50,241 nt of DNA from a bacterium (GCA_030697705.1 JAUYPE010000018.1:1-50241); one strand, 5' to 3'; shown: positions 37,071-47,311, counted from the first letter of the stretch. The notes: a model not told the origin generated them from the letters alone. Numbers and translations are program-made.

Positions 37071-39932
37071 ATGCCAAAGAAAGTTAAAAACAATTTACTC
37101 AATGAACTGCCGCTTGCCGCCACGCTTGCGCCGGAAGTGAAGGCGTGGGCGGATCAGGGCTGGCAGGGGGTAACCCAGACGACCTACGAACTTTTGGCGT
37201 ATTGGTTTAATCGCGACGAGGAAACGGACGAGAAATTTCATGACTGCCAGCGACGCGCGGTGGAAACGATTATTTACTGCCACGAGGTTTTGGGGATTGA
37301 AACTTTGAAGCAAGCATTTGAAAGATTCGCTCCGGAAGCACTTACGGCAAGTGCCGCGCTTTCGGAAGAAGTGCAGAATTTACCATTTGCGAAATATTGT
37401 CTTAAAATGGCAACCGGTACCGGCAAGACATGGGTTTTGGCCGCGCTTTTGGTTTGGCAGTATTTCAACGCTTTGAATGGTGAACGGCCGGGCAAGTACT
37501 CTACGCACTTTTTGCTTGTTGCGCCCGGACATGAAGTATTGAACCGCCTGCTGGATATGTTTTTGGGAAAGCATGATGTCATGACTGGCAATCGCGACAA
37601 ATCCAAATCAGATTTTGAACGAGCACTTTTTATGCCGGAGGGCGAGCGGTTTCGTAATCATTTTCATCTGCGAATACTGGAGCCGTCCGACATTCGACCT
37701 AATCTTACACCACCGGATGAGCCGTTTGTGTATATCACCAACTGGCAACAGTTTCGTTTGAAAGAATCCACCAATTTATGGGACCAACTGACGGGCGCTG
37801 ATGTTGAGGAACAACCACGCGGTGAGATTATTGCTGATTTTATGAGCGAGTATTCGGATTTGATTATTTTCAACGACGAGGCGCACCATGTCCACGACGC
37901 CAAAACCGCCAAAGGCGAGGAATTGGTCTGGCGGAAATTCTTGGTGGTACTTTATAACCGAATGGCGGAAAAGCGCGGCAGTGAAAGGGGCGTATTTTTG
38001 CAAATTGATTTTTCCGCCACGCCTTTCTATGGAAGTGCTACAAAGAAAGAGTATTTTCCCCATATCGTTTATGACTTTGACCTTGTAGAAGCGATGAGGG
38101 CTATGCTTGTGAAGCAGATATTTTTGGAAGAACGGCAAGGAATGATGGGCGAGAGAATGGAAGACCTTGAGCCCCTAGCCGAACGAGCCGAGGCGGACGA
38201 TGAACGTCGTCGTGGACAGGTTATCAGTGTTTCCGTAAGTCAAAAACTGCTTTTGGACATCGGCAGAAAAAAGATGGAGCAGATAGCCGTGGAATTTCGC
38301 GAAAAAGGAATGGATAAAAAGCCGGTGCTTTTTGTGCTTGCGGAAAATACCGAAGTGGCAGATTTGGTTGCTGAACATTTGGCTAATTTGACCGACGAGT
38401 GCGGGAGGAATTATCGCAATCAGATTCTCGTGATTCATTCTGATAAAAAGGGTGAGATGAGCGAAAAAGATTGGGAAAAGTATCGTCAGCAACTGGAAAC
38501 ACTGGATGAGTCGGAAGAAATAAACCCGATTCGCGTTGTGGTGAGCGTCTTGATGTTGCGCGAGGGCTTTGATACGCAAAATGTGGCGGTAGTCGTAGTT
38601 TTGCGAAGCGCGAAAGCCGATCTCCTCTTGGAGCAGATTGTTGGGCGTGGCGTTCGGCTGATGTTTCCAGAATATAAATATCCCGAACTTATGGACTTGA
38701 AGCGGGAGGCGCGAGAGGATGTGATGAGAAAGCGTGCGCCTAAAAACTCTTTGGACTTTCTGTTTGTCGTTGAACATCCGAAATTCAGGGGTTTTTATGA
38801 AGAATTACAGAGGCAGGGATACGCCATTGGCATGGGAGATTCTTCCGGCACGGAAACGACCGGCGACTTGGCTTTATCGGAAGCCACGCCCGAAAGAATT
38901 AAAAAATATGATCTTTTATGGCCGATACAGGTGTACGAACAGTCGCCAAAGTTTGATTTTTCCGCCATAGGTATTTCGGGGTTACCGAAGTACTCCATTC
39001 CATTTGAGGTGCTCAAAAAACAGCTTTCCAGAATCTCCATCACAGAAACACATGCCGAGACGGGCGGGAAAATAAAAACATGGAAACTGGACAATCAGTA
39101 TTTTGACTATGGCCATTTCTTGCGCCAAGCGACAATGGCAGTGGCTTCCGAGCGGGAAAAACATATTTTCACCGGTAATATGGCAGAAATTACGGCTATC
39201 ATTGATGAGTATGCCAGCAATTACTTATTCGGCGGCGAGATTGATTGGCAAAAGGCAGAAAATTATACGGTTCTTAACTACGCGCCGCTTTTTGATGATG
39301 TTGTGCGGAATGTAAGGAATGCACTATTGGCGGGTTTGGGCGCGATTCAATATGAAGTGAAAGCAGGGAAAATTGGCAGATTGAGCGATGTGAAAAAAAT
39401 TTTCGTGCGCAAATCGTTTTCCGTGCCGGTAGAGCGGTGTATTTATCCGCTTTCTGCATATTCACGCCGTGGAGAGGGTTTTGAGAAAAAATTTATGGAG
39501 GAAACTCTGGATAAATCCGCCGAGGTTGAGGCGTTTGGAAAAATCCAACAGAGAAAACACTTGCTCAATATTTCTTATCGGGACAAAGACGAAATCAAAC
39601 GGGATTATTTTCCCGACTTTATTATCAAGACAAGAGATAAAATGTATATCGTGGAGACCAAAGCCGAGGGCGAGATGCAAAATGCGGAAGGCAACGAAAA
39701 GAATTTGATCGTTTTGAAGGCGCGTGCGGCGATAAGCTGGTGCAAAACGGCAAGCCAAGTGTCGCTACCAAGCCAACCGCAGGAATGGGAGTATTTTATG
39801 CTCTCCGAAAAAACATTCAACGAAAATCGGCAGTTGGGCTTTGATGCGGTAGCGACTTTGGGCAGATTGGATTTAGAGCGACTCTTGGCGGCTGGAGCGG
39901 GTAAATTGTTTCTTATGCAAGAGGTCTTATGA
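37071..39932 (+). CDS. res: Type III restriction enzyme Res subunit (DEAD/DEAH helicase-nuclease)
   Basis: MATGTGKTWVLAALLVWQYF Walker A; NDEAHHVHD; LEQIVGRGVRLMFP; FIIKTRDKMYIVETKAEG nuclease-like motif. Confidence 0.9.
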   Translation: MPKKVKNNLLNELPLAATLAPEVKAWADQGWQGVTQTTYELLAYWFNRDEETDEKFHDCQRRAVETIIYCHEVLGIETLKQAFERFAPEALTASAALSEEVQNLPFAKYCLKMATGTGKTWVLAALLVWQYFNALNGERPGKYSTHFLLVAPGHEVLNRLLDMFLGKHDVMTGNRDKSKSDFERALFMPEGERFRNHFHLRILEPSDIRPNLTPPDEPFVYITNWQQFRLKESTNLWDQLTGADVEEQPRGEIIADFMSEYSDLIIFNDEAHHVHDAKTAKGEELVWRKFLVVLYNRMAEKRGSERGVFLQIDFSATPFYGSATKKEYFPHIVYDFDLVEAMRAMLVKQIFLEERQGMMGERMEDLEPLAERAEADDERRRGQVISVSVSQKLLLDIGRKKMEQIAVEFREKGMDKKPVLFVLAENTEVADLVAEHLANLTDECGRNYRNQILVIHSDKKGEMSEKDWEKYRQQLETLDESEEINPIRVVVSVLMLREGFDTQNVAVVVVLRSAKADLLLEQIVGRGVRLMFPEYKYPELMDLKREAREDVMRKRAPKNSLDFLFVVEHPKFRGFYEELQRQGYAIGMGDSSGTETTGDLALSEATPERIKKYDLLWPIQVYEQSPKFDFSAIGISGLPKYSIPFEVLKKQLSRISITETHAETGGKIKTWKLDNQYFDYGHFLRQATMAVASEREKHIFTGNMAEITAIIDEYASNYLFGGEIDWQKAENYTVLNYAPLFDDVVRNVRNALLAGLGAIQYEVKAGKIGRLSDVKKIFVRKSFSVPVERCIYPLSAYSRRGEGFEKKFMEETLDKSAEVEAFGKIQQRKHLLNISYRDKDEIKRDYFPDFIIKTRDKMYIVETKAEGEMQNAEGNEKNLIVLKARAAISWCKTASQVSLPSQPQEWEYFMLSEKTFNENRQLGFDAVATLGRLDLERLLAAGAGKLFLMQEVL

Positions 39933-40954
39933 AGGCACTTACGATTTGTCCCCTAGCGCCTGACGACCACGAGGCGTTCGGGTTTTATATAGCCAAGGCG
40001 TACCACGAGAAATATATTCTGCGCGACCGGCGCTATCGCGAGTGGCAATATGGCGAAAGTTTACTGCTTGCGAAACACGACGGTGTCGTCGTCGGCCATT
40101 TCGGATTCCGCGACATGCGATATAAAGTATATGATCGCACCCTATTGGTACGCGTGCTCATGAATTTGTTTGTGAACCCCGACTACCGGCTGACGGGTGT
40201 CGGCGCGATTTTAGGGCGGGAAGTATTCGGAGAAGACCATCCCGTGCTCGTCTCTGGCTATACCTCTTTGGCTGAAAAACTTTTCTCGCATCTGCGTCCT
40301 CAATGGAAAAATACGGGAGTCCTTACGCGTTTTTTTGCGGTGTTGAATCCGGCGGCTCCTTTATTTGAAAGGTACGCAATTCCTCAAACGACGCTCTCCC
40401 ATACCGAGAGTGGGGCGATAACCGTCGATGAGCGTGTGCCTTCCGGGCCGTTTATTGATGCGTGCTGGCGCTTAGCAAAAGACCGTTTTCTAGTGACGGT
40501 TGAGCGGACCGCTTCGTATGTAACTTGGCGCTTTATCCGCCATCCGTTCTTCTCGTATCTTTACCTCACCGCGCGACAAAAATCCTCTCCGGCGGGTTAT
40601 CTTGTAGGCAGGATAGAGGAGGATAAGGGCTTCCGCATCGCTCGTATCATAGACCTCATAGCCACCCCCGCGGTTGAGGGGGCGCTTTTGGGAGCTTTTA
40701 TTGAACGCGCCAAACGCGAGGGTGCGGACGGGGCTGATATGTTTTTTTCGGGTTCCGTCTATCGCGAGGCGTTGCATGGGGCGGGTTTCTTTGATGTCGC
40801 GGGTACGGATTTTGAAAAATTTCCTATCCTGTTCAGTCCGCTGTCATTCAAAAAGGCCTCAATAAATATCGGGTATGACATGAACGCACCGCTGGAGGAT
40901 TGTTTTTTTACCAAGGCGGACGGAGATCAAGATCGTCCGAATCCGTACCAGTAG
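39929..40954 (+). CDS. GNAT-family N-acetyltransferase
   Basis: VGHFGFRDMRYKVYDR...VNPDYRLTGVGAILGREVF; ATGA overlap with res. Confidence 0.65.
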   Translation: MKALTICPLAPDDHEAFGFYIAKAYHEKYILRDRRYREWQYGESLLLAKHDGVVVGHFGFRDMRYKVYDRTLLVRVLMNLFVNPDYRLTGVGAILGREVFGEDHPVLVSGYTSLAEKLFSHLRPQWKNTGVLTRFFAVLNPAAPLFERYAIPQTTLSHTESGAITVDERVPSGPFIDACWRLAKDRFLVTVERTASYVTWRFIRHPFFSYLYLTARQKSSPAGYLVGRIEEDKGFRIARIIDLIATPAVEGALLGAFIERAKREGADGADMFFSGSVYREALHGAGFFDVAGTDFEKFPILFSPLSFKKASINIGYDMNAPLEDCFFTKADGDQDRPNPYQ

Positions 40955-40964
40955 GAATAATATC

Positions 40965-42176
40965 ATGGTTTCTGTGCAAAAAAAGAGAAAAATCTGCTTT
41001 CCCATCATGAACCGGGTACACTACGCCCGGCAAAAATATCTGCTTGATTTACTGCAGGCCGACTCGCGCATCCAACTGCAAGTCGTCGTGGGAGGGTCCG
41101 CACTGCTGGAAAAATACGGCGAGCGCTTCGTACCCGCACTGGAGCAGTCGGGATTCCATGTTGACGATGCGCTCTATAATGTCATAGAGGGAGGCAACCA
41201 TATCGCGATGGCGAAAACCGCGGCGCTCACGGCGCTTGAGTTTTCCAATTCGCTCTATAAACTCAATCCAGATATTGTGCTGGTGCGCGGCGACCGGTTT
41301 GAACAGCTCGCCGTTGCGATGGTGGCGGCGTATGTGAACAAGACCGTTGCCCATATTGAGGGAGGAGATGTGTCGGGTACGATTGACGAGAGCGTCCGGC
41401 ATGCCATTACCAAGTTGGCGCATATCCACATGGTAACCAATGAAGACGCGCGCCGGCGGGTCATCCAGATGGGGGAGCGTCCCGCGAGCGTCTTTAATAT
41501 CGGATCGCCCGATGTGGAGTTCGCCGCGCGGGAGAAGAAAAAAATTGACGCCGCGCTCTGGCGCTCCATCGGTACGGGTCACGACATTGATTTTACCAAA
41601 CCCTACCTGATGGTCATGTATCATCCGGTCACCACGGAGGTGGACAATAAAGGTCCGGCGGAGGCGCTTCTTTCCGCCGTAGATGCGCTTAACATGCAGA
41701 CCGTATGGTTCTGGCCCAACAGCGATGCTGGTACCAATGAAATTGCCAAGGCGATCAGAGTGTGGCGGGAGGGAAAGAAGATAAAAAACAAGAAAATCAA
41801 ATTCGTCACCGATGTGCTCCCCGAGGATTTCATCGCACTCCTGCGCGGAGCAAGCGTATTAGTGGGCAACTCGTCCTCCGGCATTAAAGAGGCGTCGTAT
41901 CTCGGGGTTCCCGTGGTGAATATCGGTACGCGGCAAGGGGGTCGCCTGCGCGGTCCTCATGTGCGCGATGCGGGGTACGACACGAATGCCATACACGCCG
42001 CGATCCGCGCCCAGCTCAAACACGGACCGTACCATTCCTCTCATCTCTATTACCAGCCAAACACAAGCGAACGGATAGTGGACATTCTTGCCGGCGCCGA
42101 ACTCTCCATACAGAAAAAATTTATTGATGCGGAGGTTCCGCCGCTTCCGTCAACCATGAACGCGGTGGGGGTGTGA
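40965..42176 (+). CDS. UDP-GlcNAc 2-epimerase, hydrolysing (NeuC/LegG-like)
   Basis: LVRGDRFEQLAVAMVAAYVNKTVAHIEGGDVSGTIDESVRHAITKLAHIHMVTNEDARRRVIQMGE; VGNSSSGIKEASYLGVPVVNIGTRQGGR. Confidence 0.92.
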   Translation: MVSVQKKRKICFPIMNRVHYARQKYLLDLLQADSRIQLQVVVGGSALLEKYGERFVPALEQSGFHVDDALYNVIEGGNHIAMAKTAALTALEFSNSLYKLNPDIVLVRGDRFEQLAVAMVAAYVNKTVAHIEGGDVSGTIDESVRHAITKLAHIHMVTNEDARRRVIQMGERPASVFNIGSPDVEFAAREKKKIDAALWRSIGTGHDIDFTKPYLMVMYHPVTTEVDNKGPAEALLSAVDALNMQTVWFWPNSDAGTNEIAKAIRVWREGKKIKNKKIKFVTDVLPEDFIALLRGASVLVGNSSSGIKEASYLGVPVVNIGTRQGGRLRGPHVRDAGYDTNAIHAAIRAQLKHGPYHSSHLYYQPNTSERIVDILAGAELSIQKKFIDAEVPPLPSTMNAVGV

Positions 42177-42185
42177 CACTGAAAG

Positions 42186-42914
42186 ATGGCGGGTACACGC
42201 GAGAGAACGCTTATGAAAATTCTTGGTATCATAACGGCGCGAGGCGGTTCTAAAGGAATCCCTGGCAAAAATATTAAGCCGCTTGCGGGCACGCCACTAA
42301 TCGTTTACACGATTGAAGCGGCGCGGCAGTCCGGTGTTTTTGATCGCGTCATTCTTTCTACGGATGATGCGGAAATTGCCGAGATAGCTCGCGCGCACGG
42401 ATGCGAAGTGCCGTTCATGCGTCCTGCCGAGTTGGCGCAGGATACGACGCCGCATCTGCCCGTTTTACAGCATGCCGTTACGCATCTCCGAGAGCATGAA
42501 AACTATGCGCCCGACGCGGTCATGATTCTCCAGCCGACCGCGCCTTTACGCACGGCGGAGCATATTCACGAAGCGGTTAAACTTTTTGAAAAAAGTAATG
42601 CCGACTCGGTCGTGAGCGTATGCGAGGTACCGGGCCACTACAATCCGCATTGGCAATTTACCATTGATAATAAAAGTCATTTAGCAATTTTTACCGGCGA
42701 ACCATTTTCTCAAATTGTACCGCGGAGACAGGATTTATTGAAAACATATGCGCGCAATGGTGCTATTTATATATGTAAAACAATTTCTTTGTTTGATGTA
42801 GCTCTACCTTTGTATGGCAATCATGTCTTGGCGTATGTAATGAAATCGGAGGAAAGTGTAAATCTTGATACGATAGAGGACTGGAAAGAGGCGGAGAGGA
42901 TATTGATGAAATAG
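42186..42914 (+). CDS. Acylneuraminate cytidylyltransferase (CMP-NulO synthetase), second copy
   Basis: IITARGGSKGIPGKNIKPLAGTPLIVYTIEAA; MILQPTAPLRTAEHI; start may be the downstream ATG. Confidence 0.9.
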   Translation: MAGTRERTLMKILGIITARGGSKGIPGKNIKPLAGTPLIVYTIEAARQSGVFDRVILSTDDAEIAEIARAHGCEVPFMRPAELAQDTTPHLPVLQHAVTHLREHENYAPDAVMILQPTAPLRTAEHIHEAVKLFEKSNADSVVSVCEVPGHYNPHWQFTIDNKSHLAIFTGEPFSQIVPRRQDLLKTYARNGAIYICKTISLFDVALPLYGNHVLAYVMKSEESVNLDTIEDWKEAERILMK

Positions 42915-42929
42915 TAGTGTTTAAGAAGC

Positions 42930-43568
42930 ATGGAAGAAAATCTACAAAAAAAGCTAGAAAATGAACTAGAAACCTCTCTTAAAAATTATAGTGAGGGTGC
43001 CTTTCCTCAAGTTGAGCGAATGCATAAACTTTTGGATCAAGAATATGAAAAGGAAATTGACGATCAGATTAATTTTTTAAGAAATATTACCGTTATGGCA
43101 GGCGTTGTTGCTCCCTTTTCATTAACATTATTATCAGATCAATCATTGGGTGTACAAAAGCCCTTCTTACTAATAGGCTTCATCCTGTTGCTTAGTACTG
43201 TTCTTGTGACACTTCTTTCTTCCAAGAAGTTTCTATTAAACAGAAAGTATAAAGATACTCCCAACTTAGCTCGTAATCATATTATTGCAAGATGTTCGGT
43301 TGATGATCTTTTAAATATAAATAAATCTTTAAGCGACAGGGTTATTTCACTCAATGAAGTTCAAAAAAGCATTGACACTGTTTACCATAAATTTAGTAAT
43401 CTTGGCTATACAAACAAACTTACAGATTTAAGAAATAGACTTTCGGCAAGTAATCGATGGTCAATTTTTCTTTTTTCATTCGGATTAATTTCTATAATGA
43501 TGTCAGTTGTGTATACTTATTCAGTGATTTTTTTTGACTCCTTTATCAGTCTTATTATAAATTCTTAG
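42930..43568 (+). CDS. Hypothetical membrane protein
   Basis: AT-rich ORF with paired TM segments mid-protein and one near the C-terminus. Confidence 0.55.
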   Translation: MEENLQKKLENELETSLKNYSEGAFPQVERMHKLLDQEYEKEIDDQINFLRNITVMAGVVAPFSLTLLSDQSLGVQKPFLLIGFILLLSTVLVTLLSSKKFLLNRKYKDTPNLARNHIIARCSVDDLLNINKSLSDRVISLNEVQKSIDTVYHKFSNLGYTNKLTDLRNRLSASNRWSIFLFSFGLISIMMSVVYTYSVIFFDSFISLIINS

Positions 43569-43580
43569 AATAAAACTACC

Positions 43581-44693
43581 GTGGAAAAATTCTCGTTTCA
43601 TAGAAAAAATGTCTTTATCATCGCCGAGGTTGGGAAGAATTTTATTCAGACGGAAGAGGAGCGGCCCGTCGCTGAGTATCTTGAAAATGCAAAAGTGCTC
43701 GCGCGCGCGGCAAAGCTGGCGGGAGCGGATGCGGTGAAATTTCAGACGCATACGGTTGAGGACGAACAGCTCAATATCAATGTGATCTCGCCGCATTTTA
43801 AAGGGGCTGACCGTTATTCATGGGTGACGCGCAACACGAACGCAACGCCGTTTGACGGTTTTTGGAAGCCGTTAAAAACATATTGCGATGAGGTCGGGAT
43901 CATCTTTTTTTCAACGCCCATGTCGCGCGGGGCGGCGCAAAAATTGCTCCTCCTTGACCAGCCGATCTGGAAGGTTGGTTCGGGCGATATTTTGGATTTT
44001 GTCATGTTGGACTATCTCGTGGCAACCAAAAAACCGATTATCATGTCGGCGGGCATGTCCACCTTGGAAGAGCTGGACATGTCCATACACTTTCTTAAAA
44101 AACGAAACGCCGAAATCATTCTTCTTCACTGCGTGTCAAAATACCCTTGTCCGCCGGAGGAGTTGCGCTTGGCGACGATCGGGTTTTTTCAAAAACGCTA
44201 TCCGGAGCTGACCATTGGATTTTCCGACCATTCTATCGGCATTGATTCGTCGCTTGCCGCCGTGGCGCTCGGCGCAAAAGTAATTGAGAAGCACTTCTCG
44301 CTCCGCCGCGATTTATACGGCGCAGATCATAAAGTATCCATGACGCCGAGCGAAATGGCGGAATTGGTCGCCGGCATTCGTGAGTTTGAAAAAAATCCAG
44401 CGGTTGCGGAAGCGTATCTCGCTAAAGATATTGTAAAAAAAGGAATGGGAACCGCGGAGAAGGTATTGCAAGAGGACGAGGCGGTATTCCGACCTTTTTT
44501 CCGCAAGTCGCTCATGGCGGGACGCGCACTGCCAATCGGTACCGTGCTTCGTGCGGATGATATCTACGCCATGCGTCCCCAACAATTCGCCGGCGGTTTG
44601 CCCTCCGAACACTATGAAGCAGTGCTCGGTAAAAAACTTTCCCGTCCGCTCAAAAAATTTGATCCGATTACCGCGGATGTTTTTGTTGTATAG
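43581..44693 (+). CDS. NeuB-family nonulosonate synthase with SAF domain
   Basis: VFIIAEVGKNF, LAGADAVKFQTHTVEDEQ, LLHCVSKYPCPPEEL, GFSDHSIG, VIEKHFSL; C-terminal FFRKSLMAGRALPIGTVLRADDI; GTG start. Confidence 0.92.
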   Translation: MEKFSFHRKNVFIIAEVGKNFIQTEEERPVAEYLENAKVLARAAKLAGADAVKFQTHTVEDEQLNINVISPHFKGADRYSWVTRNTNATPFDGFWKPLKTYCDEVGIIFFSTPMSRGAAQKLLLLDQPIWKVGSGDILDFVMLDYLVATKKPIIMSAGMSTLEELDMSIHFLKKRNAEIILLHCVSKYPCPPEELRLATIGFFQKRYPELTIGFSDHSIGIDSSLAAVALGAKVIEKHFSLRRDLYGADHKVSMTPSEMAELVAGIREFEKNPAVAEAYLAKDIVKKGMGTAEKVLQEDEAVFRPFFRKSLMAGRALPIGTVLRADDIYAMRPQQFAGGLPSEHYEAVLGKKLSRPLKKFDPITADVFVV

Positions 44694-44787
44694 CGAGAAA
44701 CTTTGTGGCATGAGGGGGTGCTCTACTCTCCGTATCCAACCTGCGGTGGGTTGGGACAGAGCACCTTTAGTATAATGAATTGTCCAT

Positions 44788-44821
44788 ACCCGACTTGTCA
44801 TGTGATGAGTCGGGTTTTTTT
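44788..44821 (+). terminator. Rho-independent terminator
   Basis: acccgact ... agtcgggt followed by T-run. Confidence 0.8.
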
Positions 44822-44864
44822 ATTCCGTTGACGGCGCGTGCGGGATTCGGTACCATGGCTCCAT

Positions 44865-47210
44865 ATGAAGACATTTGAAAAAGCTCTCTTGTGGACGATA
44901 AAGATAGCGCTCTGGATCATTCCCGTTCTGCCGTTCTATGTGACGCCCTCGCTTCTCTTTCCGTTTATTACCGGTAAGAATTTTGCGTTCCGTATTCTCG
45001 TTGAGCTTGCTTTTGCGGCGTGGATTGGGCTCGTTGCCGCATGGCCACAGTATCGCCCAAAGCCGACGCTGCTTTTTAAAGCGATTACGGTATTCGTGGG
45101 GATCGTATTCTTGGCTGATATTTTTTCACCCAATCCTCTGCGCTCGCTTTTTTCAAACTATGAACGGATGGAAGGATTCATGATGATCGGACACTTGTAC
45201 CTATACTATCTCATGCTCTCTACCATCTTTAAAACAAAACGCGACTGGCTAGTTTTTTTCCATGTATCGCTCGGCGCGAGTTTGGCGGTTTCGTCCGTCG
45301 GTGCCTTGCAGAAATACTGTCAGAATATCGCGGAACATCTTGCATCGTGCAAGCAGTGGGCGAGTGCTCTCCAGTCCATCAATGTACCGCTAACCTCCAC
45401 CCAAGGAGGGTTTCGTATTGATGCGACCATCGGGAATCCAACCTACTTCGCTGCGTATCTTCTCTTCCATCTTTGGATAGCGCTCTTGCTCGTACGGGAG
45501 TATTGGAAAAAAACATGGCGCGCCGCTTTGTACGGTGCGGTTTTCCTTTTTGAACTCTTTATAACGTACCTTACCGCAACCCGCGGCGTGACCCTTGCAC
45601 TCGTTGCCGTGGTTCCCTTTCTGTTTCTTGTTGTCGTGCTCAACATGCGGCGTGCGCTTCCCCGTGCGTCCGCCGCGGTGAGGAAAAGTATCATTGGTGT
45701 ATTGATTTTTGTCGTGGTAGTGCCCCTGTTTCTGTGGGCGATGCGCGGTACGGGAGTCGTGCAGGGCAGTCCGGTATTGCGTCGCCTTACCGACTTTTCT
45801 CTTACCCAAGGGACTATCCAGGACCGCTTTCTTATCTGGGGTATGTCCATGCGGGGAGCGCTGGAGCGTCCATTTTTAGGTTGGGGGCAGGAGAACTATT
45901 ATCTTGTCTTTCAGAAATACTATAATCCAGGTCTGTATAGTGCCGAGCCGTGGTTTGACCGTTCGCATAATATTATCTTTGACTGGCTGGTGCATGCCGG
46001 CATACTCGGTCTCGCCGCCTATCTCGGCATTTTTGTCGTTATTTTTCTGGGTATCATCAAAGGCATGCGGCGTGGGAGTATGCCATTCTTACTGGGGCTC
46101 ATCCTGCTCGGTATGTTTATCACATACTTTCTGCAGAATCTCTTCGTCTTTGATAATTTGAACACCTACCTGCTCTTCTTCGCTTTTCTCGCGTATACGG
46201 GAATGAACATGCCGGGTGGTACACGTGAAGATGCACATGCGGGTGGAAAGAGTGGCCGGTCCGCCTCACCTGCTGTCACTATGGGGGTGACTTTTGCCGC
46301 ACTGATTATCTTTCTTCCATGGATGTACTTCGCACATGTCAAGCCCATTCGCGAGGGCTACGCGCTTATTAACGCCTTGCAGGTGAACGCGGCAAAAAAT
46401 ACCTCAAGCAATATCCTGATTGGTGTATTCCAGAGCGCACTTGCCTATCGCACTTTCGGGGATACCGAGGTGCGCGAGCAGTTAGCCAATATGGCGCGGG
46501 ATATACCGGGGGATAATCGTTATACGCCGGATGACCAAAAGAAAATAGCTGACTTTGCCGTTGATGAGCTGAAAAAACAGACTGCCGGTGACGCCAAAGA
46601 CATTAAGCATCTTCTTTTCTTAGGCTCTCTTATTGACCATCTTCTTGCCGTGACCCTCCAAAAAGATGCGCCGCTTCAAAAAATCATCGGCAACAATGAA
46701 CAGCGCCAGTACGCGCAGATGGCCGAAGACACCCTGCGTGAGGCCATACGCCTCGGACCGAATAAGCAATTTACCTATGTGGAGCTTTCGCAACTGTATG
46801 CCATTACCGGTAACGGCGACCGCGCGGTAGAGACGCTGAAGAAAGGATGGGATTTTGACCGACGCTTCAAGGCGATTGCGGAAAATCTAATCGTCCTTGC
46901 GGTGTTGACGGGCAAAAAGGATATTGTTGCGGAGATTCAAAAAGAGTATCCCCTTGAGACCTTGAATGAAACCGCTCTGGCACGGCTTGGACTTGCCTAC
47001 CGGCAAATTTCCGACTTTCCCAATGCGGTGCTGGTTTATGCGGCACTGGTAAAATCGTCCCCCAACGATGCGAAGATTCGGGCGATCTATGCGGGATTGC
47101 TCGCCCAGACGGGGCACATAGAGGAGGCGCGAGCAGAGGCGATCGAAACCGGTCGATTAGATCCTTCACTAAAAGATCAGGTTGATCATTTTCTCCAAGT
47201 ATTGCCGTAG
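44865..47210 (+). CDS. O-antigen ligase/polymerase-like membrane protein with C-terminal TPR-like region
   Basis: Multi-TM N-terminal half; central GWGQENYYLVFQKYYNPG...FDRSHNIIFDWLVHAGILGLAAYLGIF; repeat-like helical C-terminus. Confidence 0.83.
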   Translation: MKTFEKALLWTIKIALWIIPVLPFYVTPSLLFPFITGKNFAFRILVELAFAAWIGLVAAWPQYRPKPTLLFKAITVFVGIVFLADIFSPNPLRSLFSNYERMEGFMMIGHLYLYYLMLSTIFKTKRDWLVFFHVSLGASLAVSSVGALQKYCQNIAEHLASCKQWASALQSINVPLTSTQGGFRIDATIGNPTYFAAYLLFHLWIALLLVREYWKKTWRAALYGAVFLFELFITYLTATRGVTLALVAVVPFLFLVVVLNMRRALPRASAAVRKSIIGVLIFVVVVPLFLWAMRGTGVVQGSPVLRRLTDFSLTQGTIQDRFLIWGMSMRGALERPFLGWGQENYYLVFQKYYNPGLYSAEPWFDRSHNIIFDWLVHAGILGLAAYLGIFVVIFLGIIKGMRRGSMPFLLGLILLGMFITYFLQNLFVFDNLNTYLLFFAFLAYTGMNMPGGTREDAHAGGKSGRSASPAVTMGVTFAALIIFLPWMYFAHVKPIREGYALINALQVNAAKNTSSNILIGVFQSALAYRTFGDTEVREQLANMARDIPGDNRYTPDDQKKIADFAVDELKKQTAGDAKDIKHLLFLGSLIDHLLAVTLQKDAPLQKIIGNNEQRQYAQMAEDTLREAIRLGPNKQFTYVELSQLYAITGNGDRAVETLKKGWDFDRRFKAIAENLIVLAVLTGKKDIVAEIQKEYPLETLNETALARLGLAYRQISDFPNAVLVYAALVKSSPNDAKIRAIYAGLLAQTGHIEEARAEAIETGRLDPSLKDQVDHFLQVLP

Positions 47211-47311
47211 GGCGGGCATTAGTAATAATAAGGAATAATAAAGGATATTGTCACACGGCGCGGCGGGGCATGACCTCGCCCGCGCCGTACGTGTTCTAGT
47301 TCTTAGCGCTT

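Noticed and set aside
38175-38777. 200-aa minus-strand ORF within res
   Set aside because: Antisense to helicase-coding sequence; no motif support.
41049-41624. 191-aa minus-strand ORF opposite the UDP-GlcNAc 2-epimerase
   Set aside because: Antisense to a confidently identified gene; no recognisable domain.
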